This document shows, piece by piece, positions 10,686 through 18,581 of a DNA stretch of 64,000 nucleotides. The DNA lies in NCBI GenBank assembly GCA_965227145.1, contig OZ245730.1, forward strand, positions 3,968,001 through 4,032,000, in the 5' to 3' direction. Source of the stretch: JACKAQ01 sp965227145 (lineage in GTDB: Bacteria > Calditrichota > Calditrichia > RBG-13-44-9 > J075). The notes beneath the pieces are model-generated. The model did no database searches and was not told where the DNA came from. It saw nothing but the letters and a program-made list of their open reading frames with translations. Position numbers and translations under genes: made by a program. Position 1 is the first letter of the stretch. The number at the start of each line of letters is the position of its first letter.

Positions 10686-11225
10686 CTACGACTCAGCCAA
10701 CGAAGTCCGCAATGTATTGAGTTGATTGCGCAAACTTGAATCAAATACCCGCTCTTGCACTTTTACAATAAAACCACCCAACAGGGTCGGGTCGGTTTGC
10801 TGTTCCAATTGCACATCTTTCCCATATAATTTGTCCAGATGTGCCTTCAAGGCTTTAATTTGTGCCGGTGAAAGTGGTGCTACGCTGCGCACCTCGCCAC
10901 GAATAATGCCTTTGTGTTCATCCATTAATTGATCAAATGAACCAATAATATCCGGCAAATTTGCTTCCCGGTTCTTTTGGAACAACAATTGAATAAAGTT
11001 ATAAGTGAGTAGCTGCAGGCGTTTTTTATAAAGCTCTGCAAAGGTTTTGCGTTTTACACTGCTCGCGATTACTGGCGAAGACATCATTAAGCGGAATTCA
11101 GCACTTTTCTGATAGTCATTTGCCAATAGCTGCAAATCAGCTTCAATAGATGAAAGCAGTTTCTTTTCAACTGCTAGTTCAAACAACGCCTTTGCATACC
11201 GATTGCCTACGCGGGACCCTTTCAC
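10686..11225 (-). CDS. atpH: F1Fo ATP synthase delta subunit
   Basis: A peripheral-stalk subunit of 179 residues. The N-terminal helical domain begins RVGNRYAKALFELA, and the C-terminal motif GGFIVKVQERVFDSSLRNQL is diagnostic. I choose the GTG at 11225 because a good Shine-Dalgarno (AAGGAA) lies 8 nt upstream. This also places the start 13 nt after the atpF stop. A longer frame would overlap atpF and has no ribosome binding site of this quality. Confidence 0.93.
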   Translation of the reverse strand: MKGSRVGNRYAKALFELAVEKKLLSSIEADLQLLANDYQKSAEFRLMMSSPVIASSVKRKTFAELYKKRLQLLTYNFIQLLFQKNREANLPDIIGSFDQLMDEHKGIIRGEVRSVAPLSPAQIKALKAHLDKLYGKDVQLEQQTDPTLLGGFIVKVQERVFDSSLRNQLNTLRTSLAES

Positions 11226-11238
11226 TGCGAACTTCCTT

Positions 11239-11739
11239 CTAATTAACGTTTTTCTTACCAAACGACGAGATAGAATCGTCGATCAGCTTTTGATGTTGTG
11301 ATTTATCGACGACCACACCAATCAATTTGGATGTGGCATCGACCACAATATCCGCAACTTCCTGCCGCAACGATGCAACAGCCGACTGACGTTCTTTGTC
11401 AATATCTTCCTTTGCACGCTGCATGAGTTTTGTAGCTTCGGTTTGCGCTTCGGAAACAATACTTTGGGCTGTTTTTTCAGCCACTTTTTTGCTTTCATCA
11501 CGCATAGCCTTAATTTCATCCTGAACAGCATTTAACTGACGCTGTTGTTCCGCGAGCAACTTTTCAGATTCAGTGCGAGCCTGTTCCGCTCGTTGCAAAG
11601 CATCACTGATGGTTTTCTCGCGGCTTTCCACGGCGTCCAAAATCGGTTTCCATGCCACTGCACGCAATACAATAACGACAGCTACAAACGTAATAACCGA
11701 CCAAATGAACATACCGGGATTTAAGCTTAATAATTCCAT
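11239..11739 (-). CDS. atpF: F1Fo ATP synthase b subunit
   Basis: The peripheral-stalk stator, 166 residues. One N-terminal membrane helix (residues ~8-28, WSVITFVAVVIVLRAVAW) is followed by a long charged coiled coil rich in Ala, Glu, Lys and Gln. The conserved WKPI motif follows the membrane helix. A single b gene is present, so this is a homodimeric stator rather than a b/b' pair. It is 12 nt after atpE. Confidence 0.96.
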   Translation of the reverse strand: MELLSLNPGMFIWSVITFVAVVIVLRAVAWKPILDAVESREKTISDALQRAEQARTESEKLLAEQQRQLNAVQDEIKAMRDESKKVAEKTAQSIVSEAQTEATKLMQRAKEDIDKERQSAVASLRQEVADIVVDATSKLIGVVVDKSQHQKLIDDSISSFGKKNVN

Positions 11740-11751
11740 AGCTAACCCCTA

Positions 11752-11982
11752 TCAGACTTTGGTTCCGAGCAAGAAGCAGATAACCAATCCAAAGAATGCA
11801 GCACCTTCAATTAACGCTGCGGCAATAATCATTGCAGTACGAATATCGCTACCGGCCTCCGGCTGACGCGCCATTCCTTCAACTGCCTGACCACCAATAC
11901 GACCGATACCAATTGCAGCGCCAATTACAGCCAATCCGGCTCCAAGACCTGCTGCCAACCATGCTAAAGCGACACTTGTCAT
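11752..11982 (-). CDS. atpE: F1Fo ATP synthase c subunit
   Basis: The rotor-ring proteolipid, 76 residues, a two-helix hairpin. Helix 1 is glycine-rich (GLGAGLAVIGAAIGIG). The polar loop contains RQPE (39-42), and helix 2 carries the ion-binding Glu59 in AALIEGAAFFG. The residues after Glu59 are Gly-Ala, not the Ser/Thr common in sodium-binding rings, so proton coupling is the likelier reading (inference). The ATG at 11982 is preceded by AAGGAG at 8 nt. An upstream in-frame GTG would sit on top of that site. Confidence 0.97.
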   Translation of the reverse strand: MTSVALAWLAAGLGAGLAVIGAAIGIGRIGGQAVEGMARQPEAGSDIRTAMIIAAALIEGAAFFGLVICFLLGTKV

Positions 11983-12112
11983 TTTTGTCACTCCTTTTTA
12001 ATAGTTTGTGTGTGTTTTACGGTTTTTATTAATGAGTTTATTTGCGGGTAAGTTACACCCCAAAACCCCAATGTCGTAAGATTTTTCACAAATAATACAA
12101 ATATAAATCAAA

Positions 12113-12946
12113 TTAGTGGTCGGGGTGAGCAGACATCCCGATAAACAATGCTGTAAGCATAACAAAAATAAAGGCTTGCAAAAAAGCCACAAATAGCTCC
12201 AGCATATTAATAGCCACTGCCAAAGGCACAGAAACTGCCGCAATTGCGACATTGCCCAAAACAATGATTAACCCTAACAATGCAAAAATCACAGTGTGCC
12301 CGGCTACCATATTAGCAAAAAGTCGCATAGCTAATGCAAATGGTTTTGTGAAAAGCCCCAATATCTCGATCGGAACAATAATCAAATACATCGGCAATGG
12401 CAAACCGCTTGGGGCAAGATGTTTCAAATATCCACCGATTCCGTTTTCCTTAATTCCGTAGAATTGAGTCATCACAAATGAAACAGTCGCCAGCGCCGCA
12501 GTTAATGCAATATTGCCTGTGGCTGTTGAATTTCCGGGGATTAATCCGAGTAGATTGCAGGTTAGAATAAAAAAGAAAAGACTACATAAAAAGGGTGTCA
12601 AACTTCGTCCGAGCGATTTGCCCATATTCGGAATGGCAATTTCATCACGAACAAAAAGCACCATGGCTTCCAATGCGCCGGACATACCTTTAGGCACAAC
12701 ATCTTTTCGCCTGTATGCAAGCTTGAATATAACAACCAAAACCAGTAGTGCCAGCCACATCATTACTATATTAGATGTAATGGATAGGTCAACCTTAACT
12801 CCAAAAATATCAACCGGCGGAAATGACGGAAGGTGTATCCCCCAAACAGTATTACTATCCTGCAGGTGATGCATTATCCAATCGCCAAGCGTCATATTTT
12901 CAGCGTGACTGTCATCGCCACCACTCAAGAGGAAAACCGCACTCAT
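12113..12946 (-). CDS. atpB: F1Fo ATP synthase a subunit
   Basis: The membrane stator channel of Fo, 277 residues with five or six membrane helices. The essential arginine is Arg208 in ALAMRLFANMVAGH. Other family words are 'CNLLGLIPG' and 'PIEILGLFTKPFALA'. The protein ends in the polar tail GMSAHPDH. Its stop is 130 nt upstream of the atpE start. It directly abuts the upstream AtpI-like gene, whose TAA shares its last base with the atpB start codon. Confidence 0.97.
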   Translation of the reverse strand: MSAVFLLSGGDDSHAENMTLGDWIMHHLQDSNTVWGIHLPSFPPVDIFGVKVDLSITSNIVMMWLALLVLVVIFKLAYRRKDVVPKGMSGALEAMVLFVRDEIAIPNMGKSLGRSLTPFLCSLFFFILTCNLLGLIPGNSTATGNIALTAALATVSFVMTQFYGIKENGIGGYLKHLAPSGLPLPMYLIIVPIEILGLFTKPFALAMRLFANMVAGHTVIFALLGLIIVLGNVAIAAVSVPLAVAINMLELFVAFLQAFIFVMLTALFIGMSAHPDH

Positions 12947-13341
12947 TAAATACCCCTCTGTGCCTCATTTTTGTTCGCGTTCCAGTAAACCACCAATACT
13001 TCCAGACAAAGAAATGCAAAATATGCTGAAACGAGAGATGCTGTTAGTGGTACCATTAGCATTTTTAAAGCCCTAATTAAAACAAATAATGTTAAAAAAA
13101 TCAACAAAAATCTAAAAATCATCCCGCCAAAAAAAGACACCATAAATTGGCGTGGCGGTTTTTCAAAACCCCAACTTATTATTGCGTAACCCAATATTGC
13201 ATTCAAGTAAGCCAAACCGATCCCTGTTGCAATTGCCCGGCTCGTTTCATGATCAGCAGAATCTGCAACAACGCCAATTGCAGCCAAAACACACAACAGT
13301 AAAACGGCCAAACTTGCGAATAGGAATGTTGTGAATTTCAT
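12946..13341 (-). CDS. AtpI-like four-helix membrane protein of the ATP synthase operon
   Basis: 131 residues with four predicted membrane segments (about 3-25, 42-60, 66-90, 100-122) and a short cytoplasmic tail (NANKNEAQRGI). The sequence itself is weakly conserved. Its place between the AtpZ-like gene and atpB matches the AtpI/UncI protein, which helps c-ring assembly or ion supply. It shares an ATGA overlap with the upstream gene and touches atpB, so translation is probably coupled. The assignment rests on position, size and topology. Confidence 0.65.
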   Translation of the reverse strand: MKFTTFLFASLAVLLLCVLAAIGVVADSADHETSRAIATGIGLAYLNAILGYAIISWGFEKPPRQFMVSFFGGMIFRFLLIFLTLFVLIRALKMLMVPLTASLVSAYFAFLCLEVLVVYWNANKNEAQRGI

Positions 13342-13634
13342 TTTTCGGAATGATTTTGATTGAATTTAGCAACTAATTTAAAAAATATGTAAAAACCGGT
13401 AATTAATGCAAAAATTAAACCGGCCAACATCATCCATGGGCCGGTTTCCCATTTTCCATCCAGATAATTTCCAAGGTAGGCGAAAACTGCAATTAAAGTA
13501 ACCAATGTCCAGCCGAAGTGTAGCAGTGGCGCTACCTCCCGTAACACTTCGACAAACGATTTCTTCTCTTTTTTTCGATACAACTTGTCCGTCTTTTTGA
13601 CCGGTGTTCCACCGTTGTTATTTACGGACATCAT
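13338..13634 (-). CDS. AtpZ/AtpI-family small membrane protein
   Basis: About 98 residues. A basic N-terminal half (KKTDKLYRKKEKK) precedes two membrane helices with the family pattern 'G..L...I..F.YLG.YLD.K..TGPWMMLAG...A...GFY..FK'. This is typical of the AtpZ-type protein encoded first in atp operons. The paired ATG codons at 13634/13631 overlap the end of the bactofilin gene, which fits coupled translation. A longer frame upstream reads inside the bactofilin gene and is not supported. Confidence 0.75.
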   Translation of the reverse strand: MMSVNNNGGTPVKKTDKLYRKKEKKSFVEVLREVAPLLHFGWTLVTLIAVFAYLGNYLDGKWETGPWMMLAGLIFALITGFYIFFKLVAKFNQNHSEK

Positions 13635-14070
13635 CACGGGCTTGCTCTTTATTGCCCGCACCAGTTTTCTCGTAATCGCCTTTACCATTAGTCAGCGCTT
13701 TCAGTTTGTTTCCGGACATATCGGCGTGTCCGTTGAAAAATGCGCCTTCATCAATAATCAATTTACCAGCTGACAAATTACCGTTCAGTGAAGATGTCTC
13801 TTCCAATGTCAACCGTTCTTCAATATATATGTTGCCTTCTACCTTACCGGCAATCCGGGCATTTTTCGCATAAATTTCGCCAAAAATTTCGCCGGAACGA
13901 CCAACCCGGACTTCATCTCCGGCTTTGATAAGTCCTTTTAGCTTCCCATTAATCTGCACACTACCTTTAGTTTCAATCGTTCCTTCGAGGAAGGTGCCTG
14001 CATTAATGATGTTCAATTCGTTTTGACCGGTATACTCCGTTGTGCTTTTACCGATTTTCTGAAATGCCAT
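13618..14070 (-). CDS. Bactofilin (polymer-forming cytoskeletal protein)
   Basis: 150 residues. The central domain (about 18-118) is a right-handed beta helix with repeating short strands and glycines, as in 'I.AGTFLEGTIETKGSVQING', 'GEIFGEIYAKNARIAGKVEG' and 'LNGNLSAGKLIIDEGAFFNG'. Flexible tails flank it. Bactofilins form nucleotide-free filaments at the inner membrane and often guide local peptidoglycan remodelling. The gene directly follows an M23 peptidase gene (2-nt spacer), a linkage seen in many bacteria. Confidence 0.92.
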   Translation of the reverse strand: MAFQKIGKSTTEYTGQNELNIINAGTFLEGTIETKGSVQINGKLKGLIKAGDEVRVGRSGEIFGEIYAKNARIAGKVEGNIYIEERLTLEETSSLNGNLSAGKLIIDEGAFFNGHADMSGNKLKALTNGKGDYEKTGAGNKEQARDDVRK

Positions 14071-14072
14071 GC

Positions 14073-14852
14073 TTATTCTCCTAAATTGTTCAAATCCATG
14101 AGATATAACCGAGGATTCTGCGGTTTACCATTTTTCCAAATTTCGAAATGCAAGTGGGGACCCGAAGAAACTCCGGAATTACCCACCAAACCAATCACAT
14201 CACCCTGGTTCACTTCCTGGTGAATACTAACCAAATTTTGTGAATTATGACTATAATACGTTAAATACCCGCCCGGATGGTATAAAATTATCGAGTATCC
14301 AAAATCATTTGTCCAACCGCTGAAGAGCACCCTTCCATCTCCTGCAGCCTGGATGGGAACTCCCTCTTTGGCGACAATATCCAACCCGGGATGTTCCGGC
14401 CAGCGAAACTCCTGAGATACAAACCCGACAACCGGCGATTTAAGCGGAAGCGTTGTTAAAAGCGTTGCTTTTGCCTGGGATTCAACCAGCGTTTCAGGAT
14501 CATACGATTGTTCCCGGGCGCGCTCGGCAAATTTTATATAACCTTGTAAACTATTGCGAACTTTATCTTTATAGGCTTTAATTGTATCAATCTGAGCCTG
14601 TAATTCATACCCGACTTTTAACTGTTCACGAAGCTGGGTGAGCTCGTTTTCGCGTTCAGCTTTTTCAAGTGCGGCTTGTAAAACACGGCTATACGTTACG
14701 ATACCAAAAACAACACTAACCATGGCAATAGCCAGAAACACAACAATAAAATTGAGCGTCGAGTATTTCAGACGGAAGCTTTTTGGTGGTGCTTCCTGAT
14801 TATCCGGCACCAACAATATGTTTAGAAACTTTTTTTTGTCTTTCTTATGCAC
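14073..14852 (-). CDS. M23-family murein peptidase, membrane-anchored
   Basis: 259 residues. A basic cytoplasmic start is followed by one membrane helix (about 29-53), then a coiled coil (about 57-110), then a LytM/M23 domain. Zinc ligand motifs are HPGLD (variant of HxGxD) and HLHFE near the C-terminus. The usual YGH box reads YYSHN. The domain therefore looks active. It would cut peptide cross-bridges in the periplasm or activate another hydrolase. The gene pair with bactofilin suggests a shared cell-shape role (inference). Confidence 0.92.
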   Translation of the reverse strand: MHKKDKKKFLNILLVPDNQEAPPKSFRLKYSTLNFIVVFLAIAMVSVVFGIVTYSRVLQAALEKAERENELTQLREQLKVGYELQAQIDTIKAYKDKVRNSLQGYIKFAERAREQSYDPETLVESQAKATLLTTLPLKSPVVGFVSQEFRWPEHPGLDIVAKEGVPIQAAGDGRVLFSGWTNDFGYSIILYHPGGYLTYYSHNSQNLVSIHQEVNQGDVIGLVGNSGVSSGPHLHFEIWKNGKPQNPRLYLMDLNNLGE

Positions 14853-15097
14853 AACAAACCCAAATAGTTAAGTCATTGAAAATCATAGTAGGAAAAGTAA
14901 TATTGAAAACACAAATTTTCCTAATACATTTTCACATAATTTTTGCAGAATCCGGGCAACGGATTGCGGGATTCTTCCATTTTTTAATTGATTTATAAAT
15001 GCCGGAAAAGCCGATTCCGGATTAAACAGGCGGGAATAATAATATTATTTGAGATAGGAATACGTGATGCGAATAACACGCTCACCCATTTGATGCA

Positions 15098-15979
15098 CTA
15101 AAACTTAATTTGATCTAAAATATCCATCAAGCGCTCCAAATCTTCACTCGAATAATACACGATTTCGATGGAGCCACCTTCTTTTTTAGTACGCAACTTT
15201 ACCTGCGTGCCAAATTTTTCACGCAATTTACTTTCAATTCGGTTGTTATATGCGGATTTTCGTTGTTGTGCGGTTTTTTCTGGCGATTTGCTTTTTACTT
15301 TTTCCTGGGCTTTTCGGGCAAGCTGTTCAACCGAACGAACGGATAGATTTTCGTTAACCGCTTTTTTCCAGATTTTTTCCTGCTCTTTTTCATCGGCAAC
15401 GCTCAATAATGCCCGGGCATGACCCTCCCGCAAACTGCCTTTTTGCAAGCTGTCCTGAATTTTCGATGGCAATTTTAACAAGCGAATAACGTTCGAAACC
15501 GTTGTCCGGTCTTTACCTATTTTTTTGGCGACTTCTTCCTGTGTCAACCCGCATTCATCGATTAATTGTTGGTAACCTTTGCCTAATTCAATGGGATTTA
15601 ATTGCTCGCGCTGCACATTTTCGATCAACGCGATTTCCAGCATTTCCTCATCCGAAGTAATTTCTTTGACGAAAGCCGGAATTTTTTTGATACCCAGATC
15701 GATTGTTGCACGCAACCTGCGTTCCCCGGCAACCAATTGAAAATTCCCATCGCCCATCGGGCGAACCAACACGGGCTGAATCACACCTTTTTCCCGAATG
15801 GATCGTTTCAGATCTTCAAATGCGGCATCATCAAAATTAATTCGTGGTTGAAACGGGTTGGCTGTAATGATTGCAACTTCCAATTCCTGAATGGCTTCGC
15901 CGGTAACGGCCGGCACTGTTTCGATGTCGGTTGGAATAAGTGCATGAAGCCCCTTGCCGAGATGCGCTTTACCTCTCAT
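15098..15979 (-). CDS. parB: ParB/Spo0J chromosome-partition protein
   Basis: 293 residues. The ParB N-terminal CTPase domain carries NPFQPR and the diagnostic GERRLRA box and ENVQREQLNPIE. A helix-turn-helix follows (LTQEEVAKKIGKDRTTVSNVIRL is its region), then the spacer with GHARALL. The C-terminal dimerisation domain is preceded by a basic linker. It binds parS sites and loads SMC near the origin. The start overlaps the parA stop (ATGA). No convincing parS site was found in the window. Confidence 0.96.
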   Translation of the reverse strand: MRGKAHLGKGLHALIPTDIETVPAVTGEAIQELEVAIITANPFQPRINFDDAAFEDLKRSIREKGVIQPVLVRPMGDGNFQLVAGERRLRATIDLGIKKIPAFVKEITSDEEMLEIALIENVQREQLNPIELGKGYQQLIDECGLTQEEVAKKIGKDRTTVSNVIRLLKLPSKIQDSLQKGSLREGHARALLSVADEKEQEKIWKKAVNENLSVRSVEQLARKAQEKVKSKSPEKTAQQRKSAYNNRIESKLREKFGTQVKLRTKKEGGSIEIVYYSSEDLERLMDILDQIKF

Positions 15980-16749
15980 TGAATAACACTTTCTTTGGCT
16001 AAAACTTCCTCTGCTAATTTCATATAATTTTCCGCGCCGCTGGATGTCGCGTCAAACATCACAATCGGCAAGCCAAAGCTGGGTGCTTCGCTCAATCGAA
16101 CATTTCGCATAATTGCTGTTTGGAACACTTTTTCTTTGAAATAATCGCGAACCTCTTTTTCAACCTGATTGCAAAGATTCAACCGGCGATCATACATGGT
16201 TAGCAAAACGCCATATATTCCCAATTTCCGGTTGAGGTGCCGTTGAACCAAACGAATGGTGTTCAGCAGCTTGCTCAATCCTTCCAAAGCATAATACTCA
16301 CATTGAATGGGAATGAGCACGCTATCCGCTGCGGTTAATGAGTTCAGGGTGAGAATTCCCAGCGAGGGCGGACAATCTATTATAATGTAGTCATAATCCT
16401 GTTGAATAGTGCGTATTTGCTCTTTGAGGATTTTCTCACGGGCGATAACCTGCACCAGTTCCACTTCTGTGCCAACAAGGTTAATGTGTGATGGCACCAA
16501 CGATAAATTCGGCACCTTGGTAGACATAACAATTTTTGCAATGTCTTCGTTATTGACAAATACGTCGTAAACGCTTTTGTCTAACCCCCGGCTGTCGATA
16601 CCCAAACCGGATGTTGCGTTCGCCTGAGGATCCACATCTATCAGCAGAACATTTTTTTCTGCAACGGCAAGACAGGAAGCCAGGTTAACTGCGGTGGTTG
16701 TTTTACCTACGCCGCCTTTTTGATTTGCAACTGCTACGATGATCCCCAT
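15976..16749 (-). CDS. parA: ParA/Soj chromosome-partition ATPase
   Basis: About 257 residues. The deviant Walker A motif KGGVGKTT is at the N-terminus. DVDPQANAT and the Walker B-like IIIDCPPSLG follow, with PIQCEYYALEGL as a further family signature. It moves ParB-parS complexes over the nucleoid. An ATG at 16749 and a GTG at 16758 are both possible. I use the ATG, as the residues before it (MST) are not conserved. It is the first gene of the minus-strand run that continues into the M23, bactofilin and atp genes. Confidence 0.96.
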   Translation of the reverse strand: MGIIVAVANQKGGVGKTTTAVNLASCLAVAEKNVLLIDVDPQANATSGLGIDSRGLDKSVYDVFVNNEDIAKIVMSTKVPNLSLVPSHINLVGTEVELVQVIAREKILKEQIRTIQQDYDYIIIDCPPSLGILTLNSLTAADSVLIPIQCEYYALEGLSKLLNTIRLVQRHLNRKLGIYGVLLTMYDRRLNLCNQVEKEVRDYFKEKVFQTAIMRNVRLSEAPSFGLPIVMFDATSSGAENYMKLAEEVLAKESVIQ

Positions 16750-17134
16750 AGTACTCACTCATTCTTATTATTTGACGTCGAAAATATAAAGGTCTGCCCT
16801 CTGAAATACAAGCTTAAAACCTGATCGTTAAAGGCAGTGCAAGCATTTGTTTTTTATCGATTTACTAAAAGACGACATTTTGAAAAAGAAATCTGCCGTA
16901 GCCACAATTTGTGTTGCTGGAAAGCAACAATCCATTTGTTACCGTCAGGTCGATAATCCCGGGGTGCTAAACCTTTTTTTAAGGTAAGCACTTGCTTTTA
17001 CAAAACGTTAGCGTTGAATTTACCATCCTGGCTGATTAAGTGTCCCTGCTGCGGATGCAGACAATGATATAGCATAATCTTTCAAAATCCGGAATATTAT
17101 TGTGATCAGAATCGGTATTTCTGATTTACGTTTT
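16750..17134. other. Intergenic region, no gene seen
   Basis: About 385 nt between parA (reading left) and the stop of the TPR gene. It should hold the parA promoter. I see a short hairpin TGTTGC-N6-GCAACA near 16912-16929 and an inverted ACCTT/AAGGT around a T run near 16970. I see no open frame with a ribosome binding site and no tRNA. Confidence 0.5.
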
Positions 17135-18190
17135 TTATTCCGATTCAGCAAGCTCATTTCGGCAATGTGTTTTTAACTCCCGGGCACGTTTATAACGTTT
17201 TTCAAGTCGTTGTTGCATGGCTTCCGGAACAGCGATTGCCAGTAATTCATCCAGTTTTTTTTCGGCGAGCAAAAAATTCCCGCGATGCACATCAATTTCT
17301 GCCATTTTCAGCAGACAATCTGTTTCGTTGTAATGATTGTTGCCATCGATCGATCGCACGGTATCCAGCAATTCCTGATATAATTGATACGCCCGGTCAA
17401 ATTGTTTGCTGCGAAAATAAATTTCCACTAATGTCCATTTGAAAAAACGGCTGTCGGGATAGCGTAGACAATTTTGCAATGCCAATTCCTCGGCATCTTC
17501 CATCCGTCCGGCATCGATATAAATCCACGCCAGTTGATCCTTCCCGAAGGAGCTGACAAACTCACCATTTTTGATGGAAGTTTTAACCATTCGAATGCCC
17601 TTTTCGCGATCATCCGACACAAAAGGTAACCAGCTTAACCCTTTGGTTTTACTGCTTTTCCAGTATTTGTAACTGCCGACACCCATGTATGCATCAAAAA
17701 AAGTTGAATCGATTGCCAAACTTTTTTCCAAACGATTCACGCCACGGGTTGCGTTCCGGTAAGCTGCCCAGGATTTGCCGCGTTTGCTGCTCATAAAACT
17801 GCGATACAAATGGGCGCTTCCCTCCAAAAAATACAGCCAGGGATCGTTCTGCAGCGAGTCATATAACGATTCCGCAGTTTGCACGGTTTTTTCCATCAGA
17901 TCGTCAAATTCCTGCTGGCGGGCGTAGTCTTCCCGATCCAGAATTTCTGCCTGAATAGTGGCGCCGGTGTAAAAATAACCTGCCGGATGCTCCGGATATG
18001 TCGCGATCAGCCTGCGAAAGCGTGTTTCCGCTTCGCTAAATTGGTTGTTGATCGTTTCATCAATTCCAAAATGAATCTCTTTCCGGAGTGAGTCCGTCAG
18101 CGTTTGTGCATTTGTCGCGGACAAAACGACAAATAACGTTATCCAGCATGAGAAAAAACAGAAAAACTTCAGAGATTTGATATATGACAT
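17135..18190 (-). CDS. Exported TPR protein, 351 aa
   Basis: The signal peptide is residues 1-29 (ending SATNAQ). TPR-type helix pairs follow: residues ~40-80 ('FSEAETRFRRLIATYPEHPAGYFY'), ~105-160, ~225-250 and ~260-345. It has no catalytic motif. It is probably a periplasmic or outer-membrane protein-interaction module. It stands alone between the parAB genes and the first adhesin gene, which reads the other way. Similar proteins are common in Calditrichota and Bacteroidota, but I do not recognise a named function. Confidence 0.8.
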   Translation of the reverse strand: MSYIKSLKFFCFFSCWITLFVVLSATNAQTLTDSLRKEIHFGIDETINNQFSEAETRFRRLIATYPEHPAGYFYTGATIQAEILDREDYARQQEFDDLMEKTVQTAESLYDSLQNDPWLYFLEGSAHLYRSFMSSKRGKSWAAYRNATRGVNRLEKSLAIDSTFFDAYMGVGSYKYWKSSKTKGLSWLPFVSDDREKGIRMVKTSIKNGEFVSSFGKDQLAWIYIDAGRMEDAEELALQNCLRYPDSRFFKWTLVEIYFRSKQFDRAYQLYQELLDTVRSIDGNNHYNETDCLLKMAEIDVHRGNFLLAEKKLDELLAIAVPEAMQQRLEKRYKRARELKTHCRNELAESE

Positions 18191-18581
18191 TAAGGCATCC
18201 GTGCGATGTTATGCGTTGGTAAAACAGATACTCATTTTACTGTGAATCCGTCAGAATTCAAAATGAAAAATTTTAGATTTTCCGCGATTGTGCAATGAAT
18301 CAATGTCCCTAACCGTTTTCTGCGTAAGTTTTCAGCTTGAGCAAATGCAGTGCAATTTGCGATAACTATTTGTCTGTTTTACAGTTGGCAGTCACGTTTT
18401 CTGCAGCACAACTTCCCGGTCATTTACATAAACCTGCATTTTCGAATCACGATTTCCAAAATTATTTCGATAATTGGAGATTATCGTTTTTTCTCATTTT
18501 TTCATTTTCATTATCTCATTATAAAACAAGAAGATAGAACAAATATATACACTACAAAATGCATCATGGAAGGGAGCATCT
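18191..18581. other. Divergent intergenic region, no gene seen
   Basis: About 390 nt between the TPR gene (minus) and the first adhesin gene (plus). It must contain both promoters. The part before 18582 is AT-rich. A clear ribosome binding site (AAGGGAG, about 18570-18576) precedes the adhesin ATG. A 66-codon open frame inside has no ribosome binding site or recognisable protein features. Confidence 0.5.

Noticed and set aside
14948..14974. GAATCC/GGATTC inverted repeat between the parB and M23 genes, considered as a terminator
   Set aside because: The stem is short, and the T run lies on the plus-strand side, while both genes read on the minus strand.
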